Source of the DNA: Streptomyces kaniharaensis
GTDB taxonomy: Bacteria; Actinomycetota; Actinomycetes; Streptomycetales; Streptomycetaceae
NCBI RefSeq assembly: GCF_009569385.1
Contig: NZ_WBOF01000003.1
Coordinates: forward strand, 620,001-684,000
Direction of reading: 5' to 3'
DNA length: 64,000 nucleotides
Shown here: positions 33,497 to 44,719 of the stretch, piece after piece
Position numbering within the stretch: the stretch's first letter is position 1
Layout: every line of letters begins with the position of its first letter
Notes under the pieces: model-generated
What the model was told of the DNA's origin: nothing
Databases searched by the model: none
What the model saw: the letters and a program-made list of their open reading frames with translations, nothing else
Position numbers and translations under genes: made by a program

Positions 33497-34303
33497 TCAG
33501 ACGGCGTGCAGGCCGTGGGCCGCGAACACCGCGCGTGCCTCGTCCGTCTGGTCTCCGGTGGGCAGCGGGGTGTCCGCGAGGGTGCACTCCAGGCCGAGCG
33601 CGCGCCATTTCTCCATGCCGAGCTTGTGGAAGGGCAGCACGTCGACCCGGGTGACGTTGCCGAGCGAGGCGGTGAAGGCGGCGACGCCCTCGACGTTCTC
33701 GATGGGGTCGGTCAGGCCGGGGACGAGGACGAAACGGACCCAGACCTCCTTGCCGAGGTCGGCCAGGCGGCGGGCGAAGTTCAGGGTGGGGGCGAGTTGC
33801 TGCCCGGTGAGGTGGCGGTAGAGGGCGCGGTCCCAGGACTTGATGTCGAGCAGGACGAGGTCCGTGTCGGCGAGCAGCGCGTCGGTGGCGCGGGAGCCGA
33901 GGAAGCCGGAGGTGTCCAGGGCGGTGTGCAGGCCGAGTTCGTGCTTGAAGCGGTGCAGCAGCTCGCCGGTGAGGACGGGTTGGAGGAGCGGCTCGCCGCC
34001 GCTGATGGTGGCGCCGCCGCCGGAGGCGTGGATGAACTCGACGTACTTGGCCGCCTCGCGGAGGATCTCGTCGGCGGCGACGCGCTGGCCGTCGCGCAGG
34101 CGCCAGGTGTCGGGGTTGTGGCAGTACAGGCAGCGCAGCGGGCATCCGGAGAGGAACGCGACGAAGCGGGTGCCGGGGCCGTCGACGCCGGTGGACAGGT
34201 CCCAGGAGTGGAGCATCCCGCCGACCGGGCGGCGCGCTGCGGCGGGTGTGGCGGCCAGCGCGCTTCGACTCGGCAGGTGGGCGGGAACGGCGGGTTCGGG
34301 CAT
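33497..34303 (-). CDS. pflA: Pyruvate formate-lyase activating enzyme (radical SAM)
   Basis: 268 aa from the ATG at 34303. The radical-SAM motif CPLRCLYCHNPDTWR (CxxxCxxC) and TISGGEPLLQ bind the [4Fe-4S] cluster and SAM; LVLLDIKSWDRALYRHLTGQ and WVRFVLVPGLTD are typical of PflA. It makes the glycyl radical on PflB (34378-36642), directly upstream. An N-terminal extension of about 30 Pro/Ala-rich residues is longer than in E. coli. Works only without oxygen. Confidence 0.93.
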   Translation of the reverse strand: MPEPAVPAHLPSRSALAATPAAARRPVGGMLHSWDLSTGVDGPGTRFVAFLSGCPLRCLYCHNPDTWRLRDGQRVAADEILREAAKYVEFIHASGGGATISGGEPLLQPVLTGELLHRFKHELGLHTALDTSGFLGSRATDALLADTDLVLLDIKSWDRALYRHLTGQQLAPTLNFARRLADLGKEVWVRFVLVPGLTDPIENVEGVAAFTASLGNVTRVDVLPFHKLGMEKWRALGLECTLADTPLPTGDQTDEARAVFAAHGLHAV

Positions 34304-34377
34304 GGGGGTCTCCGGGAAAGCGGCGGGTGCCGACGCCTGTGGTCGGGGAGGCGCCGGCACCACGTGGTTGGTCGCTG

Positions 34378-36642
34378 CTACAGCGAGCCGTGGAAGGTGC
34401 GGTTGATCACGTCGAGTTGCTGTTCGCGGGTGAGGCGGACGAAGTTGACCGCGTAGCCGCTGACCCGGATGGTGAGCTGCGGGTACTTCTCCGGGTGGTC
34501 CATGGCGTCCAGCAGGGTGTCGCGGTCGAGGACGTTGACGTTCATGTGGAAGCCGTGGCAGGTGGTGTAGCCGTCCAGCACGCCGACCAGGTTGCGGATC
34601 CGCTCCTCGGGGGTGCGGCCGAGCGCGTCCGGGGTGACGGTGTTGGTGAGCGAGATGCCGTCCTCGGCCTGCTCGTACGGCAGCTTGGCGACGGACATCG
34701 AGCTGGCGACGTAGCCGTGGGCGTCGCGTCCGTTCATCGGGTTGGCGCCCGGGGAGAAGGGCTCGCCGGCCCGGCGGCCGTCCGGGGTGTTGCCGGTCTT
34801 CTTGCCGTAGACGACGTTGGAGGTGATGGTCAGGACGGACTGGGTGTGCTCGGCGCCCCGGTAGGTGGGGTGCCTGCGCACCTTCGCCATGAAGTCCTCG
34901 ACCAGTCGAACGGCGATCTCGTCGGCCCGGTCGTCGTTGTTGCCGTAGGCCGGGTAGTCGCCGTCGACCAGGTAGTCGGTGACCAGGCCGGTCTCGTCCC
35001 GTACGGGCCTGACCTCGGCGTACTTGATCGCGGAGAGCGAGTCGGCGGCGACCGCGAGGCCGGCGATGCCGCAGGCCATGGTGCGCCGGACGTCCCGGTC
35101 GTGCAGGGCCATCTCGAGGCGCTCGTAGGCGTACTTGTCGTGCATGTAGTGGATGACGTCCAGCGCGTGGACGTACGTCTCGGCGAGCCAGTCCATCTGC
35201 TGGTCGAGCCGGTTCAGGACCTCGTCGTAGTCGAGCACCGCCCCGCCGACCGGCTCCGTGGCCGGGCCGACCTGGACGCCGGACATTTCGTCCCGGCCGC
35301 CGTTGATCGCGTAGAGCAGGGTCTTGGCCAGGTTGACCCGGGCGCCGAAGAACTGCATCTGCCGGCCGACCTCCATGGCGGAGACGCAGCAGGCGATGGC
35401 GGTGTCGTCGCCGAAGCGCGGGCGCATCAGCTCGTCGGACTCGTACTGGATGCTGGAGGTGTCGATCGACACCCGGGCGCAGAACTCCTTGAAGCCCTGT
35501 GGGAGTTGCGGTGACCAGAAGACGGTCATGTTGGGCTCGGGGGCCGGGCCGAGGTTGTAGAGGGTCTGCAGGTAGCGGAAGGAGGTGCGGGTGACCAGCG
35601 TGCGGCCGTCCTCGCCGATGCCGCCGATCGACTCGGTGACCCAGGTCGGGTCCCCGGAGAACAGCTCGTCGTACTCGGGGGTGCGCAGGAAGCGGACGAT
35701 CCGCAGCTTGATGACGAAGTCGTCCACCAGTTCCTGTGCCCGGGGCTCGGTCAGCAGACCGGCAGCGAGGTCCCGCTGGAGGTAGACGTCGAGGAAGGTC
35801 GAGGTGCGGCCGAGCGACATCGCGGCGCCGTTCTGCTCCTTGACTGCCGCGAGATAGGCGAAGTACAGCCACTGGATCGCCTCGCGGGCGGTCGAGGCCG
35901 GGCCCGAGATGTCGTACCCGTACGCCGAGGCCATCTCCTTGAGCTCGCCCAACGCCCGGATCTGCTCGGCGAGTTCCTCACGCTCGCGGATGGTCTCTTC
36001 CAGCCGCGCCGGGTCGGTGGGCGCCGGGTCCAGCTCGGCCTTCTCGGCCCGCTTGGCCGCGATGAGCCGGTCCACGCCGTACAGGGCGACGCGGCGGTAG
36101 TCGCCGATGATCCGACCGCGCCCGTAGGCGTCCGGAAGCCCGGTGACGACGCCGGCCTTGCGGGCGGCGAGGATCTCGGCGGTGTAGGCGTCGAACACGC
36201 CGTCGTTGTGGGTCCTGCGGTACCGGGTGAAGACCTTCTCCAGCTCCGGGTCGACCGGGTAGCCGTAGGTCCGCAGCGCGCCCGCGACCATCCGCCAGCC
36301 GCCGTTCGGCATGATCGCGCGCTTCAGGGGGGCGTCGGTCTGCAGGCCGACGATCAACTCCCGTTCCCGGTCGATGTATCCGGGCGCGTGCGCGGTGATG
36401 GTGGACGGGATGTCGTACGCGACGTCGAGGACTCCCTTGGCCCGCTCCTCGGGGAAGCGGTCGGTGATCTGCTTCCACACGGCCAGGGTCCGCTCGGTGG
36501 GGCCGGCCAGGAAGGCGCTGTCGCCCTCGTACGGGGTGTAGTTGTGCTGGATGAAGTCGCGGACGTCGATCGCGTCCCGCCACAGGCCGCCCTTGAAGCC
36601 GCCCCAGGCGCCCGTGGGACGCTCGTGCTGCGAGGTGGTCAT
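34378..36642 (-). CDS. pflB: Formate C-acetyltransferase (pyruvate formate-lyase)
   Basis: 754 aa, the usual length. The adjacent catalytic Cys pair is in DTAIACCVSAMEVGRQMQFF, and the C-terminal glycyl-radical site is RVSGYAVNFVRL. The enzyme cleaves pyruvate and CoA to acetyl-CoA and formate and is destroyed by oxygen when active. The stop of adhE lies 17 bp upstream, so adhE-pflB-pflA is one operon. Finding PFL in a streptomycete-type genome is uncommon and points to fermentative survival under anoxia. Confidence 0.95.
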   Translation of the reverse strand: MTTSQHERPTGAWGGFKGGLWRDAIDVRDFIQHNYTPYEGDSAFLAGPTERTLAVWKQITDRFPEERAKGVLDVAYDIPSTITAHAPGYIDRERELIVGLQTDAPLKRAIMPNGGWRMVAGALRTYGYPVDPELEKVFTRYRRTHNDGVFDAYTAEILAARKAGVVTGLPDAYGRGRIIGDYRRVALYGVDRLIAAKRAEKAELDPAPTDPARLEETIREREELAEQIRALGELKEMASAYGYDISGPASTAREAIQWLYFAYLAAVKEQNGAAMSLGRTSTFLDVYLQRDLAAGLLTEPRAQELVDDFVIKLRIVRFLRTPEYDELFSGDPTWVTESIGGIGEDGRTLVTRTSFRYLQTLYNLGPAPEPNMTVFWSPQLPQGFKEFCARVSIDTSSIQYESDELMRPRFGDDTAIACCVSAMEVGRQMQFFGARVNLAKTLLYAINGGRDEMSGVQVGPATEPVGGAVLDYDEVLNRLDQQMDWLAETYVHALDVIHYMHDKYAYERLEMALHDRDVRRTMACGIAGLAVAADSLSAIKYAEVRPVRDETGLVTDYLVDGDYPAYGNNDDRADEIAVRLVEDFMAKVRRHPTYRGAEHTQSVLTITSNVVYGKKTGNTPDGRRAGEPFSPGANPMNGRDAHGYVASSMSVAKLPYEQAEDGISLTNTVTPDALGRTPEERIRNLVGVLDGYTTCHGFHMNVNVLDRDTLLDAMDHPEKYPQLTIRVSGYAVNFVRLTREQQLDVINRTFHGSL

Positions 36643-36658
36643 CTCGGTGTCCTCTCCC

Positions 36659-39322
<2,664 letters not shown>

Positions 39323-39443
39323 GGCTTCGACCACCTTTCGGTTCGTCATCAGAGGTCGCGCGTCCGGGTGTCCCGCTCGCGCTGACGACTTCAGCCTCCC
39401 CTGCCGGCCTTGGCCGGGGACCCGGCCAATGGGCCACACCCGG

Positions 39444-39479
39444 AGGCCGAAAGTCCCTCGTCCGAGGGCTGCCGGTCCC
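39444..39479. promoter_or_regulatory. Two candidate DevR/OsdR boxes upstream of adhE
   Basis: AGGCCGAAAGTCCC (39444-39457) and GGGCTGCCGGTCCC (39466-39479) match the window motif at 12 and 11 of 14 positions. They are 22 bp apart, about two helical turns, as expected for cooperative DevR binding. Confidence 0.5.
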
Positions 39480-39561
39480 GGACGGCACTGCGCGCCCGGA
39501 ACGCCGGTGGCCGTGGTGCCGACCTGCCGGTCGGTACCACGGCCACCTCGGTGCGGACGGC

Positions 39562-40425
39562 TCAGGCGTGCGGCACGACCACCACCGGGCCGTGCGCGTG
39601 GTGCAGGACGGCGTGGGCCACACCGCCCAGCCAGGGTGCGGCCGAGTGCAGCCCGGACGTCCGGCGGCCCACCACCGTCAACGAGGCACCCCGCGACGCC
39701 TCGACCAGCACCCGCCCGGCCGGCCAGGCCGTCACCTCGGCCTCGACGCGGACCTCGGGGAACTTCTCGCGCCAGGGCGCGAGCGCGTCCTGAAGACGCG
39801 CCAGCTCCGCCGCCGCCAGGGAGTCCCGGATCTCGCACTGCCCCACCGGGGCCTCCGTCAGGTACGGCCCGGCGGGCAGCGTCCGGCTCTCCAGCACCCG
39901 CAGCGTCGCGGCACGCGCGGCGGCCTGCTCGAAGGCGAAGGCGAGCACCTCGCCGCTGGGCAGACCGCTGTCCAGCCCGACCACCACGTCTCCGGAGGCG
40001 GCTCCCGGCCCGTCCGCCCCGGCCCGGACCAGCACCACAGGGCAGTGGGCACGCGCGGCCGTGCGCAGCGCGATCGAGCCGACCAGCAGACCGGTGAACC
40101 CGCCCGATCCGCGCGAGCCGACGACCAGCAGGCCGTCCCGCCCGCCGGCAGCGGCCAGCACGTACGCCGGATTGCCGGGGACGTGCCGGCAGACGATCTC
40201 CAGGCCCGGCAGCACGCGCGCGATGTGGTCCCGCACGGCGAGCACCGGCTGCGGCAGGAGCTCGCCGCCGAAGTCGGGCTCCGTCGGCGCGAAGGCCTCC
40301 GCCGCCGCCCCGGCGTGGATCATCCACAGCGGCCGGCCGCTGCGGTAGGCCTCCTGAGCGGCCCACTCGGCCGCGACCTTGCTTGTGTCCGACCCGTCGA
40401 CTCCGACCACTACGGCGTGCGACAT
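39562..40425 (-). CDS. Universal stress protein, two tandem Usp domains
   Basis: 287 aa. Each half has the ATP-binding signature GxxGxGG: VVGSRGSGGFTGLLVGSIAL in the first, and VVGRRTSGLHSAAPWLGGVA (degenerate) in the second; both begin with a V/DGS strand (VVGVDGSDTSKVAAEWAAQE). Tandem-domain Usps of this type (compare Rv2623) bind ATP and slow growth under hypoxia. It is one of four in the window. It has a DevR-like box at 40542, 117 bp upstream. Confidence 0.92.
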   Translation of the reverse strand: MSHAVVVGVDGSDTSKVAAEWAAQEAYRSGRPLWMIHAGAAAEAFAPTEPDFGGELLPQPVLAVRDHIARVLPGLEIVCRHVPGNPAYVLAAAGGRDGLLVVGSRGSGGFTGLLVGSIALRTAARAHCPVVLVRAGADGPGAASGDVVVGLDSGLPSGEVLAFAFEQAAARAATLRVLESRTLPAGPYLTEAPVGQCEIRDSLAAAELARLQDALAPWREKFPEVRVEAEVTAWPAGRVLVEASRGASLTVVGRRTSGLHSAAPWLGGVAHAVLHHAHGPVVVVPHA

Positions 40426-40541
40426 GATGACGCTCCTCCCACGTTCAGCGGTCGCGGCACGGCTGCACGCGACCCTCGGTGTCCGGTACAGACTCGCGGC
40501 CGCCGCCGGGCGGTCACAGAGGCCGAGCAGCCCTCGGGTAC

Positions 40542-40555
40542 GGACCGAAGGTCCC
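40542..40555. promoter_or_regulatory. Candidate DevR/OsdR box upstream of Usp gene
   Basis: GGACCGAAGGTCCC differs from the window motif at one position and is nearly palindromic. It lies in the gap between two minus-strand usp genes, 117 bp upstream of the start at 40425. Confidence 0.6.
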
Positions 40556-40557
40556 GT

Positions 40558-41355
40558 TCACGCGTCCGCGACCACGGCCACCGGGCAGGTGGCGTGGTGC
40601 AGGACGGCGTGACCGACCGGACCGAGCGAGCCGACCGGATCCGCGGGCCGCCTGCCCAGCACCAGCAGTCGGGCCTTGGCCGACGCCTCCACGAGCGCCA
40701 GGCCCGCTCCCGTGCACGCGGTGTCCGCGACGACCTCGACCTCCGGATGGGCGGCCTGCCACGGTTCGAGGGCACGCGCGAGGAGTTCGTCCTCGTCGTC
40801 CTGTGCCCCGGCGGCCGAGGCGTGGACGACGTGCAGCGGCAGTCCGTGGCGGTGTGCGGCGACGAAGGCGAACTCCAGGGCCGCCTCGGCGGGTCGGCGG
40901 GCGTCCAGCCCGACCACGACCTGTTCGCGCGGCTCCGGGCCCGGCGGCTCCACCGGGAGCACAACGGTCGGGCAGCCGGCGCGGGCGGCAAGGTGCAGGG
41001 CGGTGGACCCGATGCGCAGTCCGGGGAAGCCGCCGGCACCACGGGCGGCGACGACGAGCAGTTCGGCGTCCTCCCCGGCAGCCACCAGCGCCGCAGTAGC
41101 GATGTCGTGGACCTCGTCGGTGCGGGTCTCCAGCCGCGGGTAGCGCACCGCCAGGACGTGGCGGACCTCGTGCAACAGGGCGCCCGGGTCGGGCCGCCGT
41201 CCTGCGAGCCGGCTGGGGAGCAGATGGGGCATCAGCGGCAGGGCGTGCAGGACGCGCAGCGGGCAGCCCCGCAGCAGCGCCTCGCGGGCGGCCCAGTCGG
41301 CGGCGGCCAGGCTGGCTTCGGAGCCGTCGACTCCGACGGTGACGGGTAGCTCCAT
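40558..41355 (-). CDS. Universal stress protein, two tandem Usp domains
   Basis: About 265 aa. The ATG at 41355 is chosen because AGGAG lies 9 bp before it; an ATG 9 bp upstream sits directly on AGGAG. First-domain ATP loop VVAARGAGGFPGLRIGSTAL; second domain LGRRPADPVGSLGPVGHAVL. It begins ELPVTVGVDGSEASLAAADW. It is probably a dormancy-induced ATP-binding stress protein. Two DevR-like boxes lie in the 424-bp divergent region toward the usp gene at 41780. Confidence 0.9.
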   Translation of the reverse strand: MELPVTVGVDGSEASLAAADWAAREALLRGCPLRVLHALPLMPHLLPSRLAGRRPDPGALLHEVRHVLAVRYPRLETRTDEVHDIATAALVAAGEDAELLVVAARGAGGFPGLRIGSTALHLAARAGCPTVVLPVEPPGPEPREQVVVGLDARRPAEAALEFAFVAAHRHGLPLHVVHASAAGAQDDEDELLARALEPWQAAHPEVEVVADTACTGAGLALVEASAKARLLVLGRRPADPVGSLGPVGHAVLHHATCPVAVVADA

Positions 41356-41584
41356 GGTGCTCATCTCCTGACGGTCGGCCCCCCTGGTTTCGGGTCGGCC
41401 CTGGCGCACGAGGTCGAGGCCGGCGAGGTGCCCCGGTGGCCCAGCAGCCGGGGCTTGATGTGCTCGGGGCAGCGGCTCGCGCAGCAGCGGGTCCGCCGGC
41501 GGCCGACGGGCGGTCGACACTCATCGTCACTCCGCCGCCGGAGACTTCGAAGGGCCGAACAGGCCACAGTCCGCGAGCGGGAAA

Positions 41585-41681
41585 GGGCCGGTGGTCCCTG
41601 CCCGTCCAGGGCTTCACCCGAACGGCCGAGTCCCCCGCCCGCCGCCGGGACGTAGGGCCCTGGAAAGGGGACTGCCGGCCC
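41585..41681. promoter_or_regulatory. Divergent promoter region with two candidate DevR/OsdR boxes
   Basis: GGGCCGGTGGTCCC (41585-41598) and GGGACTGCCGGCCC (41668-41681) lie in the 424-bp gap (41356-41779) between two divergent usp genes, about 100-110 bp before the right gene and 230 bp from the left. No gene is supported in the gap. Confidence 0.5.
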
Positions 41682-41779
41682 TGCGTGGAGGTACCGCTTC
41701 TGCCGCAGGCTGGCAGCATCTGCCGAACGGTGCAGGCGCGCCGCACGGCAGGAAACCTGACGAGTGGGAGAGAAGCACG

Positions 41780-42652
41780 ATGAACACCTATGTGCTGACC
41801 GGTGTCGACGGTTCCGAAGAGAGCACGGCGGCGGCCCGGTGGGCCGCCGCCGAGGCCGTCCGCCGGGGCCTCGGCCTCCGGGTGGTCCATGCCCGCACCT
41901 GGCTCGACGACGTCCACGCGGATCCGGGCCAGCCGCAGGAGTTCCGTACGCTCACCGCGCGCATGCTCGCCGACGCCGCGCGGAACGTCCGGACGGCCCA
42001 CCCGGAGCTGGACCTGCGTACCGACCTCCTCGACGGTGACGATCCGGTCGCGGTGCTCCTGGAGGCCGCCGAGGCGGCCGACATGCTGGTGATCGGATCG
42101 CTGGGCTTCGGCGGCTTCGAGGGGCTGCTGGTCGGCTCGGTCGGCCTGGCCGCCGCGGCCAGGTGCGAGGTGCCGGTGGTGCTGGTCCGTGCCGGGGAGG
42201 AGGAGCGTGTCACCGGCCCCGATGCTCCGGAGGTCGTCGTCGGTGTCGACACCCGTGCACCCGCCGACCAGGTGCTGGACTTCGCCTTCCGGCAGGCCGC
42301 CTCACGGCGGGCCGTGCTGCGGGCCGTGCACGGCTGGACGCCGCCGCCCGTCTGGGGCTACGCGGGGTGGGTGGCGCCGGACACCGAGGCGGAACAGTTC
42401 CGGGCCGTCGAGGCGGGGCTGCTCACCCAGGCCCTCGCCCCGTGGCGGGAGAAGTACCCGGCGGTCGTGGTCGTCGAGGACTGCCGGGTCGCCGGTGGTG
42501 CCGGCGCGGTGGTGGACGCCTCCGGCGACGCGGACCTCGTGGTGGTCGGCCGCCGCCGGCGGTCGCGCAGCCTCGGCATGCGGCTCGGGCCTGTCGCCCA
42601 CGCGGTGATCCACCACGCCGACGCGCCGGTGGCGGTCGTACCACACGACTGA
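41780..42652 (+). CDS. Universal stress protein, two tandem Usp domains
   Basis: 290 aa, ATG 41780 behind GGGAGAGAAG. First domain YVLTGVDGSEESTAAARWAA with loop VIGSLGFGGFEGLLVGSVGL; second domain EVVVGVDTRAPADQVLDFAF with loop VVGRRRRSRSLGMRLGPVAH. It is of the Rv2623 type and cytoplasmic. It is divergent from the usp gene at 40558-41355 across a shared box-containing region. Confidence 0.92.
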   Translation: MNTYVLTGVDGSEESTAAARWAAAEAVRRGLGLRVVHARTWLDDVHADPGQPQEFRTLTARMLADAARNVRTAHPELDLRTDLLDGDDPVAVLLEAAEAADMLVIGSLGFGGFEGLLVGSVGLAAAARCEVPVVLVRAGEEERVTGPDAPEVVVGVDTRAPADQVLDFAFRQAASRRAVLRAVHGWTPPPVWGYAGWVAPDTEAEQFRAVEAGLLTQALAPWREKYPAVVVVEDCRVAGGAGAVVDASGDADLVVVGRRRRSRSLGMRLGPVAHAVIHHADAPVAVVPHD

Positions 42653-42842
42653 GTACTGCCCGAGTGGCGCCTGCGGCGGGTCACCCGTCCGTGGGCGCCA
42701 CCTTTGTGTGTGCCGCCTTCGCCCGTTTCCCGAGCACGGACTCGCCGGAAGATCGCCGGTCCGCGCCTGTCTCTCCGGAGCCCTGCTGGTGATCACCGAC
42801 GAGGCGACCTGCCATCTCCCGACCCGGGCAAGACGGCAAGAG

Positions 42843-42874
42843 GCGCCGGGAGCGGCCCCACCCGCTCCCGGCGC
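42843..42874. terminator. Bidirectional hairpin terminator
   Basis: GCGCCGGGAGCGG and its exact complement form a 13-bp stem with a 6-nt loop, between the convergent usp (41780-42652) and hpf (42927-43697) genes. Confidence 0.7.
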
Positions 42875-42926
42875 TCTGCCCTGACCCGGTCGAGTCCCCA
42901 CAACCGACCGGGCCTCACCCGCGTTG

Positions 42927-43697
42927 CTAGTCCGCGGGAGTGATGAGGCCGTAGTGGCCGTCGTACCGGTGGTACAGGACGTTGCCGCGCCCGGTCTCGG
43001 TGTTGGTGAAGAAGACGAACGGCAGGCCGCTCAGGTCGAGGCGCGAGACGGCCTCGGCGACGGTCAACCCGGGCACGGCGTGGGCGCTCACCGCGATGCC
43101 CGGCTCGGCCTCGGGCGCCGGGCCGGCCGAGGTGATGCGGTAGGCCTCCGTCGTCCCGTCGTGGTGGACCACGCTGTCGCAGCCCGTCACCGCGTCGGTG
43201 TACAGGTGGAAGTCGTGGTCCATCGCCTCCAGTTCGAACACCGCCGCCCACGTAGTCTGCCGCGCGAGGCTGTAGGTCTTGTGCCGCACGATGCGGCGCT
43301 CCTCGATGCCCAGCGCACGGCGCTGGGGCCGGTGCTCGTGCCGGGCGGCCGCGGATGGCGCGGCGTGGTGGCGGTGGTGGCGGTGGGTCCGCAGGCGCGC
43401 GATCCTGGCGTTCAGGCGGTCCTGGAGCAGGTCGACGGCCTCCTGCATGGTGGTGGCGGCGACGTGCGCCCGCACGCGCCGTCCGTTGAGGTCGAGCGTG
43501 GCCTGGGCGATCGACGGCCGGGCGACCGCGTGGTTGGCCTCCTGGGTGAGCTTCACCCGGGCCGTGAGGACCGGCTCGTCGAGGCGTTCGAGCACCGCGA
43601 GCAGCTTGGTCCGGGCGTATTCGGGCGCGGCCAGGGAGACTTCACCACGGGTCGCGACCAGGACGTCGGTGGCGGGCCGGCTCTGCAGACGGGTCAT
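42927..43697 (-). CDS. hpf: Long-form ribosome hibernation promoting factor
   Basis: 256 aa. The N-terminal S30AE-like domain is divergent (VLVATRGEVSLAAPEYARTK ... ATLDLNGRRVRAHVAATTM). The C-terminal dimerisation domain is clear (MDHDFHLYTDAVTGCDSVVH ... LPFVFFTNTETGRGNVLYHR). Long HPF joins 70S ribosomes into inactive 100S dimers; in mycobacteria a DosR-controlled HPF-like protein stabilises ribosomes in hypoxia. It lies 24 bp after arcC and has its own pair of boxes within the arcC 3' end. Paralogue at 7689-8417. Confidence 0.88.
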   Translation of the reverse strand: MTRLQSRPATDVLVATRGEVSLAAPEYARTKLLAVLERLDEPVLTARVKLTQEANHAVARPSIAQATLDLNGRRVRAHVAATTMQEAVDLLQDRLNARIARLRTHRHHRHHAAPSAAARHEHRPQRRALGIEERRIVRHKTYSLARQTTWAAVFELEAMDHDFHLYTDAVTGCDSVVHHDGTTEAYRITSAGPAPEAEPGIAVSAHAVPGLTVAEAVSRLDLSGLPFVFFTNTETGRGNVLYHRYDGHYGLITPAD

Positions 43698-43721
43698 CAG
43701 AGTTCCTTTCCGAGTGGTTTT

Positions 43722-44717
43722 TCAGACTGCCGCGCGCTGATCCGCCGGGCCGAGGGCCGAAGGTCCCGTCGGCAGGGCCTTGGGTCCCGGTCCTCCGGCC
43801 GTCCGCGGTGCGCGGACGGTGGTGCCGGTGGTGCCGAGGATCGTGCCGAGGGCGTTGTCGAGGGGGCCGATGGCCGCGAGGCCGCCGGTCCGCTCGGCGA
43901 AGGTGGCGGCGGCCTCGGCCTTGGGCCGCATCGAGCCCTCGGGGAGGTCCAGTGCGCGCAGCCGGTCGGGGGTGACGGTGACCAGCGGACCGGGACGGGT
44001 GGACCCGAAGCGGGTGAACACGTGGGTGACGTCGGTGAGTATCAGCAGCGCGTCGGCGTCGAGCTGTTCGGCGAGCAGCGCCGCGGCCAGGTCCTTGTCG
44101 ACGACGGCCTCGACTCCGCGCACGCGGCCGGTGTCCTGGTCCCGTGTGACCGGCACACCGCCGCCTCCGGCGGCGATCACCACTGCGCCCGTGGCCAGGA
44201 GGGCTCGGACGGCCGGGAGTTCGACGATCGCCGCAGGGCGGGGCGAGGGGACGACCCGGCGGAGGTGTTCACCGTCGCGCGCCGTGGTCCAGCCGCGTTC
44301 CGTTTCCATCGTCCTGGCCTGCTGCTCGGTGAGCTGCCCGCCGATGAACTTGCCCGGCCGCTCGAAGGCGGGGTCGTGGGGGTCGACCTCGGTGTGGGTC
44401 ACCAGCGCGGTGACGGCCCGGTCCGGCAGCCGGCCCATGAGCTCGCGGGCGAGCAGGGAGCCGATCATGCCCTGGGTCTGGGCGCCGAGGACGTCCAGCG
44501 GGTACGGCGCGGTGAGCGCCGGGTCGGCCTCGCTCTCCTGGGCGAGCAGCCCGATCTGCGGACCGTTGCCGTGGGTGATCACCAACTCGTGTCCGACGGT
44601 CACGAGTTCGGCGAGCGAGCGGGCGGCGTCGTGGACGTGGTGCAGCTGGATGTCGGCGTCGGGGTGTTCGCCCCGCTGAAGCAGGGCGTTCCCGCCGAGA
44701 GCGGCGACGATGCGCAT
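43722..44717 (-). CDS. arcC: Carbamate kinase
   Basis: 331 aa from the ATG at 44717, 2 bp after the arcB stop. Kinase features are IVAALGGNALLQRGE at the start, VITHGNGPQIGLLAQES, VIAAGGGGVPV and DKDLAAALLAEQLDADALLI. The enzyme makes ATP from carbamoyl phosphate, the energy step of the arginine deiminase pathway. A Pro/Gly-rich tail of about 25 residues beyond the usual end (~GTTGTTV) overlies the two hpf boxes, so the tail may exist only because the promoter DNA is read through. Confidence 0.93.
   Translation of the reverse strand: MRIVAALGGNALLQRGEHPDADIQLHHVHDAARSLAELVTVGHELVITHGNGPQIGLLAQESEADPALTAPYPLDVLGAQTQGMIGSLLARELMGRLPDRAVTALVTHTEVDPHDPAFERPGKFIGGQLTEQQARTMETERGWTTARDGEHLRRVVPSPRPAAIVELPAVRALLATGAVVIAAGGGGVPVTRDQDTGRVRGVEAVVDKDLAAALLAEQLDADALLILTDVTHVFTRFGSTRPGPLVTVTPDRLRALDLPEGSMRPKAEAAATFAERTGGLAAIGPLDNALGTILGTTGTTVRAPRTAGGPGPKALPTGPSALGPADQRAAV
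43754..43788. promoter_or_regulatory. Two candidate DevR/OsdR boxes upstream of hpf
   Basis: GGGCCGAAGGTCCC (43754-43767) and GGGCCTTGGGTCCC (43775-43788), 21 bp apart, 57-91 bp before the hpf start. The first is the sequence used here as the window motif. Both lie inside the 3' end of arcC. Confidence 0.6.
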
Positions 44718-44719
44718 GG